A DNA stretch of 64,000 bases from Mesostigma viride (taxonomy: Eukaryota; Streptophyta; Mesostigmatophyceae; Mesostigmatales; Mesostigmataceae), in contig RPFO01000034.1 in assembly GCA_009746045.1 (NCBI GenBank), positions 62,001 through 126,000 on the forward strand. The letters are read 5' to 3'. Both the position numbers and the translations under genes were made by a program. Below, one piece after another: positions 23,545 to 34,023 of the stretch. The notes beneath the pieces were generated by a model, which was not told the origin of the DNA, did not search any database, and saw nothing but the letters and a program-made list of their open reading frames with translations. Position 1 is the stretch's first letter. Every line of letters starts with the position of its first letter.

Positions 23545-24155
23545 ATATATATTAATAATATAATTACTTACAACAGAGTGAAATCACTCAAACCAAAGCA
23601 AACGCCCAGCTATAAACCTCTATACAGAGCCAATGATGTCAAATCTCTATACTACGATAAGACCAATGGAAACTCCTAACGGGAGGAACCTAATAGCCCT
23701 GCTGCATGCACCGCAAAATCAGCCCGCGTACGGCGGAGCATGATGTCAGCCATGGCCCGAGTCAGCGCCACCGACAAGCGCTGACGCCAATATGACGTCC
23801 AGGTCCGCGCCGACCATGAGGCCCGCTGGCCCTCCAGGTCCAGCCGGTCCTCCCGGAGCCGGCAACACTCCTTGAAGAAGGCGGAGGTCAGGGGCCCCAT
23901 GGCCCCAAACTCCTCCAGGACAAAGGGCACCACACGATGGTGCCCGACGTCGCCGTAGGCCAGGAGCTTGGCCCGCTCCGCCCGGTCCGCCGTGTAACCT
24001 GCCGTGAGGGAGGCCCCAGCCACGTGGCTAAGACGGCCAAGGGCCGCGCCACCGAAACGTCGATAAGCAGATGCCGGCCACCCCCCTCAAAGTCCAGCAC
24101 CACGATGTCAGGCCGGTGGTTGGGGGAATAGAAGGCAGCGCCATCCGCATCCTAT
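23545..24155 (-). mobile_element. REL-LINE 3' end copy in LTR-element leader
   Basis: Same 3' UTR and ORF tail as the copies at 11342-13362, inserted at an ATATATATATATT tract at about 23538. 5'-truncated near 24155 next to TATATATA. It has small indels relative to the other copies (for example an extra TGCA near 23704), so it is somewhat older. Confidence 0.8.
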
Positions 24156-25160
24156 ATATATAAGGCCTGAGTACTATATAGTGCTATGTTCCCTAAGTAG
24201 TGTAATCCCCTCTATTGTCTGCTAGGGCCAATAGTCAGCTGGGAAAAGGTTACTGCTGTCCCAGCCTCCTGACTGCTGTCTACCTAGCCGTGAGTGGTAC
24301 GCATGTCTTCAGGCAATGGCATGTGTTCCTTACTAGACTTATCTGCATCTCCTAGATGATCAAATCCCTTCCACCTAGCAGTAGAGCCCTTATCCTTAAT
24401 GTATTCCTCACATGCCCTGTAGAGACGTAATGCATTATTATAGGCTAGCAGAAGCTTGCAAGAAGGAAAAGAAAAGGGTTCCCAGGGATACCTCTAAGTG
24501 CAGTGACCTTTATACCAAAAACGAAACGAGGATCGAAGAGGAACAGAGTCTAACACAGCACACGCCCGAGTCTTCCGCAGCACGGGCACATTACGAGAGG
24601 CACACGGAGGTAAACACCGTCAACAATGATATAGTCGGCAACAGCTAGACGGTATCCACCCCCACGACCCTTGCAGGTCAAACAACGATGGGCGTCTCCG
24701 CGACGTCCATTGGCACAAACGACATATAAACGCCTACAGAGAGCACAACATTTAACATAAACCCCCTACGCGTGCAGTCCCGGAGAGAAGGCAAGCGTCT
24801 AAGAAAAGAACTCTAAACTAGGGGACGTACCATAGTCAATGTCGTTGAGAACCCCTGAGCTGGCCGCCGCCGGGTGTCGTTGAGAGCCGGAGCTCTACCG
24901 CCACTAGGAGTCGTTGAAAACAGGGGTTATGGCCGCTACTGTCTATGGCACCTCACCACAGGGCTATGGCTAGCCCCGCCGAGTATCCCGGACTGGCCGC
25001 TTGCTGCCTAGGTCGTCGTTGAATCCCTTTACGGGCTGGCCGCCGACCTGTCAGCAATCGTTGAATTCCGAAAACTCTATCTACGCCAAGCTCTGCCTTG
25101 GTATCCTAATTGGCCTCACTAACCCTCTCCGCGAGGGTTAGCTGACCTCTCCAGCACATT
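24156..25160 (-). other. Leader region of the LTR element, no gene recognised
   Basis: Lies between the PBS and gag. It contains at least five CAACGA(C/T) units with GGCGGCCAG-type sequence downstream of several, at about 24841, 24876, 24910, 25015 and 25060 (read on the minus strand). No coding motif. Confidence 0.45.
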
Positions 25161-25173
25161 TCCTCCGATACCA
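25161..25173 (-). promoter_or_regulatory. Primer-binding site, initiator tRNA-Met type
   Basis: One base after the LTR end, the minus strand reads TGGTATCGGAGGA, close to the TGGTATCAGAGC complement of the initiator tRNA-Met 3' end used by many plant and algal LTR elements. It fixes the LTR orientation and the 5' LTR identity. Confidence 0.6.
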
Positions 25174-25174
25174 G

Positions 25175-25854
25175 TGTTACGTGCCAACCCAGGTCCCTAG
25201 CCTGAGTGACGTAGCGAAAGATCCTCCATGCCGGAATTAGGAATAATCAAGGTCGCCTAATGCAGATTGCGCTTCACGACCCAGGCCGTGATATGTCTGG
25301 CATCGCGGCTTGACGCCAAGCTAATTGTTACACACTTTGAAACTTATAATGGCTAGCAATACCAATTACAAATGGATAGTTGCCCCAGGTTTAATATGAA
25401 GGCGTCATCGCACTTAACATTCATCATCAAACCAAGAGGACGAGACTCTCGTCCTCGGACCAATTTCACCTAGGTCTGCCACTACGCTGGCAAGGGGCGC
25501 CGACATGGCGCCGACCTTCCCAAGCATGCAGTCCACACAAGATCCTCGGGTCGACATCGACCCTCGCCTACAGAATCCACGCATGAGTACAATATCTCAA
25601 CTAGCTATAAAGTACGCAGCGCGGCGCGATGCACCGGCCCCTAGAAGATACACGCATACAACAACCTAGGCCCAAAATAACTGCATGGTCCGAATCACAC
25701 AAACTGTCATAGTTCCATACAAAAGTCCTGACCAAGGGACCATTCCCAAATTAAGTCCCGAAATGAGTCCCAAAGTCCTACGGACTATGACAACAAGTCA
25801 AACTACATAATTTATTCCATTGTTACGTCCGTCCAAAAGGGCCGGCACGTAACA
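25175..25854 (-). repeat. Long terminal repeat, minus orientation
   Basis: 680 bp with TGTTACG...CGTAACA termini. It is an inverted near-copy of 25967-26640. The PBS lies beyond its low-coordinate end. Confidence 0.7.
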
Positions 25855-25951
25855 CCGGGGTTGGGACATAGTACTCTTATTATAGTAGCGTAGCATACTT
25901 GTGTCTTTTCCCACTCTTGTACGGTAGTGCCAGTAGGGACTACCCACCCCC

Positions 25952-25966
25952 GTGGGGGGGGAGGAG
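25952..25966 (+). promoter_or_regulatory. Polypurine tract before the second LTR
   Basis: A G-rich run GTGGGGGGGGAGGAG directly precedes TGTTGCG of the second LTR, as expected for plus-strand priming next to a 3' LTR. Confidence 0.55.
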
Positions 25967-26640
25967 TGTTGCGTGCCGGCCCTTTAGGACGGACGCAACA
26001 ATGGAATAAATTATATAGTTTGGCTTGTTGTCATAGTCCGTAGGACTTTGGGACTTTATTCGGGACTTAATTTGGGAATCGTCCCTTATTCAGGACTTTT
26101 GTATGGAACTATGATAGTTTGTGTGATTCGGACCAGTTATTTTGGGCCTAGGTTGTTGTATATGCGATCTTCTAGAGGCCGGTGCAGTCGCGCCGCGCTG
26201 CGTACTTTATAGCTGGTTGAGATATTGTACTCATGCGTGGATTCTGTAGGCGAGGGTCGATGTCGACCCGAGATCTTGTGTGGACTGCATGCTTGGGAAG
26301 GTCGGCGCCATGTCGGCGCCCTTTGCCAGCTTAGTGGCAGACCTAGGTGAAATTGGTCCGAGGACAAGAGTCTCGTCCTCTTGGTTTGATGATGAATGTT
26401 AAGTGCGATAAAGCCGACATATTAAACCTGGGGCAACCATCCACTTGTAATTGGTCTTGCTAGCCATTATAAGTGTGTAACAATTTAGCTTGGCGTCAAG
26501 CCGTGATGCCAGATGTATAAATATCACGACCTGGGTCGTGAAGCGCAATCTGCATTAGGCGACCTTGATTATTCCTATTTCCGGCATGGAGGATCTTTCG
26601 CTACGTCACTCAGGCTAGGGACCTGGGTTGGCACGTAACA
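25967..26640 (+). repeat. Long terminal repeat, plus orientation
   Basis: 674 bp, TGTTGCG...CGTAACA. It is the inverted partner of 25175-25854, separated from it by 112 bp. It abuts LINE-C ORF1 sequence at 26641. No 5-bp target duplication is visible. Confidence 0.7.
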
Positions 26641-26793
26641 GCCGGTAGGTGAGACCTCGACAAATCTTCTCACGGCCTTTAAGCGCGGCATTCTTGCCCC
26701 CATGCAACTCACTGGTGAGCTGCGGATGTTGGCTGTCCGCCTCCCCCGCGCGCGGGGTAAGGCTGGCCCGGCACCCGTGCTCCTCACCTTTAA

Positions 26794-28511
26794 CCCTTAA
26801 ACCGTGTCCAACTGCCCTCTATAAATAGCGGGCAGTTGGCACTTTCCATTTTAATGTCCACAAACCAACCTAATAATTATTTATGGCCCATACTAGGACC
26901 AAAGCACACACATATGTGGACCTCCTTGGGGGTCATGTCATTGGTCATATTGCAATGTCCTATGGGTGCTAAATATATCACCCCCTGGCAGGGGGTGCGC
27001 AGGGTGCGAGACAAGAGACACATATAATGCAATATTGGATGTCAAATCTTATTTGTTGGTCCTGGATTCAACTAGGCAGTGAGAAAGGAAGCTAGGAAGG
27101 GCTCCTGAACACTGACATCATGGGGTGGAGCAGGGACCCAGCTGCAAGCTCTAAAAATAAATGCCCGCTACAAATAGCGGACAGTTTGGTTGGTGACGCC
27201 TGCTAGCATTACAAAGCTAAATTCTCATCCCGTAGCAACAAAAAACATCATGGGTGATCAAACAAGCTAATTACATCCTGTCCAGGCTGCAGAACATCCA
27301 TCATAGCATATAAAGATAGGTAACCACGCCTATGCACAGTCACATTTGTACGTATCATAGCATGGTAAGGGCACACCCTTGAAACCACACAAGCCAAACA
27401 CGATGCTCACTTTTTTCTTGTGCTGATGCTGTAATAAACAAGTGCAAGTAAGCCTAGATCAATGACAGTGCTAGGTAGTGCTCCCTGTATGCTGGGCTTT
27501 ATTATAGTAGCTGCTAACTGGCTATGGGGTGTCCTCTACTAACAAAACCAAAAAGCTAACCAAAACCTGGCCAAGATACCATCTTTCCAAAGAATGTAGG
27601 CAAGAAAACCCATCACAATACTATGCACAACATATTTAAGCATTACATCGCTCGTTACTCTAGTATATAGGATGAAGACGCAGCTAACCATGAACAAAAC
27701 GGATGATAAACTGGGCGAAATGGTTGTACGCAGCCACCACGACAAACCATAACATAAAAGTAGTAAGGAGGGAACTCCACGAAACCTTAATAATAAGTCC
27801 GGGATTACTTACCGAGCGATAAAACCACTTTACCTCCTTCACGGCAGCGGCAGGGACTGCAAACTGCGCCAGGTCCAACTACAGCAAAAAAGGCTGGCTG
27901 ACAGGTAGCAAGCTCATGACAGAAACGATGCCCCGAGGCTATTCTGGCCCACAGCGCTGATGAACTATGCGATATACATCATAATAAAGTTAATCGTTGC
28001 GAAATATTCGATGATAAAACGGCAAATACCAAGTGCTAGCTTCATCGGCATCCCCGTAGTAGTAAACGCGTGTTGACGCAATAAAAACCAGCCCGAGATG
28101 ATTGCGCGCCTCGTTAGAGGTTGCGCAACTAGGTCTATAGCATCTTTATGACGTATAAAGTGTGCCTACAAAATTTGGAACGAGTCCGTGCATGAATGCT
28201 CCTGCGCCAGTCAGTTTTCTGCACCGCCATGGCCGCAAATCTGCACGGACGTCCATATTTTACATTCACGTTTTCGTCCCATTGAAAAGGGTACCCCTTG
28301 TACTTGGGTCAATAATTAGTCCCTGTGTACTTGTCAGAATATAGTGATGTTTAGGTACGGGACGCAGTACACATCTAGCTGAAGACGCCTGGCTAAAAAT
28401 ATCACGGAAATACCTACTGGCATTCGCGTTATTCTCACTACCAACTGTCCGATATTTGTAGCGGTCAGTTGGTACTGTCCGCTGCAAATATCAGTCAGCA
28501 CGGTTTAAGGG
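26794..28511. mobile_element. piggyBac-like non-autonomous DNA transposon (1718 bp)
   Basis: Termini CCCTTAAACCGTG...CACGGTTTAAGGG are perfect 13-bp inverted repeats flanked by TTAA on both sides (26790-26793, 28512-28515). The uninterrupted paralogous site at 11096-11103 has a single TTAA. Subterminal palindromes of the form CCAACTG...CAGTTGG lie near both ends. TTAA duplication with CCC...GGG ends is the piggyBac signature. No transposase DDD domain is recognisable inside. Confidence 0.85.
27539..27885 (-). other. Exon-like membrane-protein frames inside the piggyBac-like element
   Basis: On the minus strand, an acceptor-like TTTTTTGCTGTAG near 27886 is followed by a frame (LDLAQFAVPAAAVKEVKWFY) ending at a consensus donor GTAAGT near 27809. 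Hydrophobic frames follow (TTFMLWFVVVAAY; VHSIVMGFLAYILW). This could be a captured host gene fragment or chance. The family is not recognised. Confidence 0.25.
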
Positions 28512-28782
28512 TTAAGTACATGGCGGACAAGCTGTCGTTCCTTAAAGGCCACAAGAAGCTCTTGGGGACTCGCTTCACGCTGGACGACGACTTGACCCTG
28601 CATGGCCCAGCATGCAACAGCGGCGACGCGAGCTATGGCCGACCTACCTTCAGCTCCAGCAGTGTGAGCGCAGGGGGGAAGCCGGTACTGTATACTGGAG
28701 AGGGGCGGTCATCCACGTTGACCACAAGCCTTGGCAGGCACCTCCCGCCACCTCAGACAACATAGGGAATATATATTCCAGG

Positions 28783-29052
28783 AGGGCCAGCGGGCCCCAT
28801 GGTCGGCGCGGACCTGGACGTCATATTGGCGTCAGCGCTTGTCGGTGGCGCTGACTCGGGCCATGGCTGACATCATGCTCCGCCGTACGCGGGCTGATTT
28901 TGCGGTGCAGCAGGGCTATTAGGTTCCTCCCGTTAGGCGTTTCCATTGGTCTTATCGTAGTATAGAGCTTTGACATGGCTCTGTATATAGGTTTATAGCT
29001 GGGCGTTTGCTTTGGTTTGAGTGATTTCACTCTGCTGTAAGTAATTATATTT
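28783..29052 (+). mobile_element. REL-LINE 3' end copy, plus strand
   Basis: 5'-truncated to about 270 bp, ending with the same ORF tail (RTRADFAVQQGY then stop), hairpin GAGTG-ATTT-CACTC and TTTTT. It is flanked by a 14-bp duplication AATATATATTCCAG (about 28769-28782 and 29053-29066). Confidence 0.85.
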
Positions 29053-29480
29053 TTAATATATATTCCAGTAGTGTAGATTAGTCAGGCTTACTAGCCTAGC
29101 ATGTGCCCCACGCGCATGTGCGCCCATAATGGCCCCCGTGGATAATGCCGTCAGAATTTAGCCAAGCCATGCCTATAATGGGACCCCCCAATGGATGTTT
29201 AAGAATTTAGCCATGCTATGCCTATGCAGAGAGACGCTCTCTGTTGAGAAGCCATGCCCTAGCTCTTGTATAGCCATGATGATCTTCCCCCCCATGACAG
29301 GGTCCCCCTTAGCTGGGCCTAGCTTGATAGATCATGGGGGTGCAGGTGCCCTGGCGCACCTAGAGCAAGTGTCGCTTTACATTCCCACCCTTGCAATGTG
29401 AAGTAGCCCAGATAGTATTAAAAGCCATATGCCCCTTCTCAGGGATATGTGCTACATGTACTCCCAACGGAGTTATGTTC

Positions 29481-30090
29481 CTAATTAACGTGGCCTTGTA
29501 CATGTATCTATGTTCCTAATTAATTAACGTGGCCTTGTACATGTAAGCCTATTATGGGCCCCATACCAGATGATGAATTAGCATTATTTAGCCATTATAC
29601 ATGTGTGCCTATGATGAGCCCCACACCAGATGACGCACAGCAGTATTTAGTCATGCTTTGCCCATGCAGAGAGTTGCTCTCTGCTGAGATGCCATGCCAT
29701 CATAAGCCATAGCCTAGCCATAACAATCTTCCACCCTATGCCAGGCCTTATCACATAGGTATGATTAATTAATTAATAAGCACGTGACTGCGTCACGTGG
29801 GTGCCAATACAGAGTAAAGGAACCTTCAACCCTATATACACAGTGAGAAGGAGGGAGGGCGCCCTAGCTTCTCTCACTGCCGCAGGTGGGCAGGCCACAG
29901 AGCGGCGCTCTCTCCACGGCATGGTGCCGGGGCGCAACACTGTGGGTGCAATACAACCAGTGCAATACCATACATATAGGTATGATGTCCTAGATCATAC
30001 CATCATGGTGGTGCAGGTGCACAGTTTTGTGCACCCGGAGAGGGTGTAGTTTACGCCCTACCCTTGCATGAAGTAGCCCAGAATGTCTTG
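29481..30090. repeat. LINE 3'-UTR-like fragments
   Basis: 29545-29760 resembles the LINE-C 3' UTR, including a hairpin CAGAGAGTTGCTCTCTG near 29668. 29763-29799 is an inverted LINE-B-type 3' end: ATTA tail then CACGTGAC-TGC-GTCACGTG. 30005-30080 again resembles the LINE-C 3' UTR, with a GGTGCACA/TGTGCACC hairpin. Confidence 0.6.
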
Positions 30091-31896
30091 CTGCCGATTT
30101 TCCGCCAAAAATCGAGTTCCAGCCGATGCATCGGCCCGTTCTCGGGGGACCAGATGCCGCGAAATCTACTGAGAATTAGGAAAAGTTTAGCTGAGAAGAT
30201 CGAAAGTTTATAATTTTCCTCACAGCATGGTACTAGGGTTCGCATACTTCTGACAAAGTTATAGAGGTGTTCTGGCCGGTCAAAGTACAAGAAGGGGTCA
30301 GGGTACTTTTTCACGTACAACGTGCATTCCGGAAAACGACGACCTGGTTGCAAACAAAATCTGGGACCCTGGCGCGGACCAGGATAAGCCCAGCCCACTT
30401 GAGATCTTTCATGACCTCATGGGCAAAAACAGGATCTTTACCCACATGCCCAATGACAACCCATTAGAAGTCCAGTGGCTTCCGTGGTCTAGTAAGGCTC
30501 CGTTTTAGCCACTGACATCTTGATACCCTAGGCTTAGCAGGGATTACCTACTGGCTATATTTGGAATAAACGTACACCTATTTACCTGGAAAACGACGAC
30601 CTGGCCATGGCGGCTTGCGCCCGGCCACGCATGGCACTTGCGTCTGCGTTCGAATTTTCTGGCCAAACTTAGGATATTGATTTTATACGTCCTAAAGATC
30701 ATACAGGCCAATTTTTTGTTCGCGGGAATGCCATTTGATAGGTGTCGGCAGCGTTCTTGCTGGAAAAAACTGCGATCAGGCCGGACGATAGAAACGTTGA
30801 CAGCAATACCTTTCCGGCGTATTTTAAAGGATGTATTGGTTTCTTTGTAATTTTTATGATGATTTGTAGTCGTAAACGTGCAAGGGTGGCCAGAAATCGC
30901 CGAATCTAGCGACCATGCTGCACAACTTTGGTGCGCCGCAATGCGCCATTTTGCGGCCACCGCCTGGGCCAAGGTAACGCCATCCGCATGCGCCATCCAT
31001 GCCTGGTAAATCTTAAGCATCGTTTTCCTATCGATGTTTGACGTTTAATATGTATACGTTCTAGCTTGTGTAGCACATTCTTTTTGCATTACTCATGCTC
31101 TTTCTTGACCCTGGCCTGGCCCCTTTCTAAAACACCCTTCTTAGATGCTTCCCTCAGTCAGTTGACCTGCCACAGTGTGATGGTGATAAGTTTTAGAGGC
31201 TGTATGGGTTTGAACACCTCCATATATGTTTGTTATACATTTCCCATACACATATTGCATGAGTGTGAGGCAGTTGGCTGGTCTCTGTGGCATCATCAAG
31301 CACGTAACTGGTGAGTAAAAGCTTCCCATTGACAGCATGTGCCACCAGGTGTGCTGGCCATCACCTGGCAAGCTATAGCAGCTTAGGCCTAGTGTATCCT
31401 GGCTAGGGCAGGCTGAAATAGACATAGGCTCAACATCACTAGTTTGTTGGTGGCTGCCTCCTAGAATGCATGCCCTGCGTAGGGTATCCGTACCACGTTA
31501 CCTACGTGCATGGACAAGGTGGCACCTGCACATAGGTGCCATGTAAGGGCAGTGTGATGATGCAGTTATGTTTCCCCATCATTGTGGAAGGGAAATGTAT
31601 TGTGTGGCATGGTTGGTGGCCATATTAGTAGGTATAGTATGCCCACCCCTACCCCCTTGGTTGCTTTTTACCAACGGTACCCCTATGGGCTGTACTGGGT
31701 GTAACTGCTGGTACACCCACCCAAATTATGACCCCAATGGCTCAAACTGTCCAGCAACTAATTGTTCATCATCCCTGAAGTGGTAGGTGCATAGGTCTTA
31801 TAACATAATTCAAAATGCACATTCCACCAAAAATGAAAACGCGCGTCTTGACCCCCGGCCCTGACTTTGACCGCACTTATCCATGGCCTACCCTGC
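30091..31896. other. Unassigned sequence
   Basis: No open frame with family motifs. The phrase AAAACGACGACCTGG occurs twice (about 30335 and 30591). It could hold old element remains; nothing more can be supported. Confidence 0.3.
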
Positions 31897-31959
31897 ATAT
31901 ATGTAAGGCATGCCTATCTCACCTCCGTAATCTATCATTCTCAATGAATATATGTAAGG
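31897..31959 (+). mobile_element. 39-bp retro-insertion with 12-bp target duplication
   Basis: 31909-31947 is inserted between two exact copies of ATATATGTAAGG. The insert matches the 3' end of sequences at about 23503, 39207 and 39266 and ends in the mini-hairpin CATT-CTC-AATG. It is probably an extremely 5'-truncated copy of a non-LTR element. Confidence 0.65.
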
Positions 31960-32456
31960 TTGTGATATACCAACCCGAAGGGCAACTCATGGGCATGCTT
32001 GGCCCCCAAGGACAGCCATTGGATATGGGTAGGTTAATGGCATCTGGTTTGCAAAATTGTGAAGATCCAGCCGATTTATCGGCAGGATCTCAGACCATTT
32101 AGGGGTTAAAAGTCATATGCCCCTTCTCAAGGATATGTGCTGCATGTACTCCCAACGGAGATATGTTCCAATTTGATTTAATTTAATTTTAATGCTAGGA
32201 GCGTGCCATTTCTACTAATTCTAGTTTGTTTTACTGTCCAGTCATATTTCCTTTGCATTTTCCAGGCTACTATACGTACTCTCAACGTCGCTTCCCAGCT
32301 CTACCGGTCGGGCAGCCTCCACACTGTCATCTTCGTTAACCCTTGTTAACATGCATCTTTGGGCTTCTCTATCTTCGTCACTTCCACAAGTAAGCTCTCA
32401 CACCTCACACACTAGATTTTTCTTCTTTTTTTTTCTGTTTGTTGCAAGGGGTTTCC
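31960..32456. other. Unassigned stretch with LINE-C 3' end fragment
   Basis: 32101-32165 matches the last 60 bases of LINE-C (CATATGCCCCTTCTCA, ACTCCCAACGGAG) followed by an AATTTAATTTAATTTT tail. The rest is unrecognised. Confidence 0.5.
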
Positions 32457-32639
32457 ATCCCCACCTCTGTGTAAGGACAAAAATGGCTGACGGCGGAGCT
32501 CAGATCTTTTGTGTCTGAGCCCCAAATCGATCAGTCAGATCACTTGCATTCTATGCGCCTTTTTAAGACGCACTCGCCAGTATAATCGGTAACGGCTGAA
32601 ACGCAGTATCGAAAAAGCTACGCACGTGGCAAGTGAGCT

Positions 32640-33306
32640 ATGATTACTCCAAAAGCAAAACGAGGTTTGGAAAAGGAGATTTCCGTCTCCCAGCCCAACC
32701 CACTCGCCATCGTCCTTGCCCAGCTGTCTTGCCCATCTGGGCCCGCAGACCCATCGCCAGCAAACCCATTGCCAAGCGCCTCCTGAAAGCCCAAGACTGA
32801 ACCGGCTGGCCACGATCGCAAATGGAGCCATTTTCTCTCGAGCCACAACTCCTCAGTTTTTTTCCGTCAATGGCTGACCCTGACGAAGGAAGAACGCGGC
32901 GAAATAGTCAAGTTCTTAGCACAGGAACGCAAGCTCCTCGGGCCCGGCGGACCGGCCCATACACGCCGACGTGCACACCCTTCGCCTCGCTATCCTGTGC
33001 AGCTACTTCCACCTCCCTGAAGACGATATCACCGCTAAGCTCCGCACCCCAGCCCATCCTGCGCAGCCGGCAGCCACATCGGCTCCCTCCCTCTGCAAGG
33101 ATGACATCCGAGCAGTGCTGCAGGAGCACGTGACCTGGCCGTTGGCCGAGAAGCTGACCTCGCTGAACACGATGCTCAACACGGTGGAGGCCCGGGGTTC
33201 CAATGTGGAAACCAAGGTCGTCCAGACTTTAAGCTCCAACCTCAGTTCACGGCGCTGCACACCGCGGCGCAGGCATCTGAGACGCACGCTGCACTTGTTT
33301 TTTCGC
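32640..33306 (+). pseudogene. LINE-D ORF1, N-terminal part
   Basis: LINE ORF1-like but frame-broken: a first frame around 32822 switches to that of 32971-33300 (LRLAILCSYFHLPEDDITAK, DDIRAVLQEHVTWPLAEKL). A heptad-like segment (LTSLNTMLNTVEARGSNVET) may be a coiled coil. The frame is cut by the hAT element at 33307 and resumes at 37008. Confidence 0.6.
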
Positions 33307-33464
33307 CCAGGTTGTAAAATACGTGTGCGGGGTATAATACGTGGACTTAAAATACGCGTATTATACGTGGGGGGTATAAAATACGCGGTGGTAAAATGCG
33401 CGACAGTTTTTGTGGTCCAATTGTCAGTCACCCAATTAGCACGCTCCTTGATGATGGTCATGCA

Positions 33465-33850
33465 GTTAATTAATTAATTAATTATCAACATCGCTCCGTT
33501 GGGAGTCAATGTAGCGCATATCCCTGAGAAGGGGCATATGGCTTTTAATACATCCTAGGCTACTTCATGCAAGGGTGGGAATGTAAGCTACCCTTGCTCT
33601 AGGTGCACCAGGGCACCTGCACCCTCATGGTCTATCACGCTATGCCCGGGTAAGGGGGGGGAGCATGCCTGTGAGGGAGGAAGATCAGCATGGCTATACA
33701 AGAGCTAGGACATGGCTGCTCGACAGAGAGCATCTCTCTGCATGGCATAGCATGGCTAAATTCTTAATGCAACATCCATGGGGGGGTCCCATTATAGGCA
33801 TGGCTTGGCTAAACATAGCCAGGGCGTAGCATGGCTGTACTAGGCTATGG
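33465..33850 (-). mobile_element. LINE-C 3' end fragment, inverted
   Basis: ATTA tail at 33465-33484, hairpin CTCCGTTGGGAG near 33493, then about 350 bp of LINE-C 3' UTR including the CAGAGAG/CTCTCTG hairpin. It lies inside the hAT element. Confidence 0.75.
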
Positions 33851-34023
33851 CTGGTGGTGGACCGTGCGTTGGCGGCACGTGACTATCATGCAGTTATTAC
33901 AACTGAAATTTGGTGTATATGCTTATTTATTAACATCTTCCATTTATGCCCTGCAATCCTATCTGATTATGATTTGTTAAATGCAGGGGGGAGCATGCTG
34001 CAACGGGAATAGTAAGGATTCAA

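Larger units (their letters stand above)
21530..25854 (-). mobile_element. Damaged LTR retrotransposon: LTR, PBS, leader, gag
   Basis: Read on the minus strand: LTR (25854-25175), primer-binding site, leader of about 1.8 kb invaded by a REL-LINE tail (23545-24155), then gag (23325 to about 21711). Pol and a second LTR in the same orientation are missing. The low end is cut at the junction with LINE-A copy 2. A Ty3- or Ty1-type assignment is not possible without pol. Confidence 0.65.
26641..28765 (+). pseudogene. LINE-C copy 2 ORF1 remnant, split by piggyBac-like insertion
   Basis: 26641-26793 matches copy 1 from about 10950 to 11099 (ETSTS and RLPRARGKAGPAPVLLTF region). 28512-28765 resumes exactly at the next base (KYMADKLSFLKGHKKL, TRFTLDDDLTL) and then decays by small insertions near 28605. 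It has stops and frameshifts and no function. Confidence 0.75.
26641..29480 (+). mobile_element. LINE-C copy 2, 5'-truncated and carrying two insertions
   Basis: ORF1 sequence at 26641-26793 and 28512-28765 is split by a piggyBac-like element. The same ORF1-to-3' UTR join as copy 1 then follows, here interrupted by a REL-LINE tail (about 28783-29052). The 3' UTR (29053 to about 29450) has the CAGAGAG/CTCTCTG hairpin near 29227 and the ACTCC-CAAC-GGAGT terminal hairpin near 29460. Confidence 0.75.

Noticed and set aside
27957-27980. CTGATGA as part of a hammerhead ribozyme linked to the Penelope-like element
   Set aside because: No matching GAAA core and stems nearby, and it lies in the piggyBac-like element.
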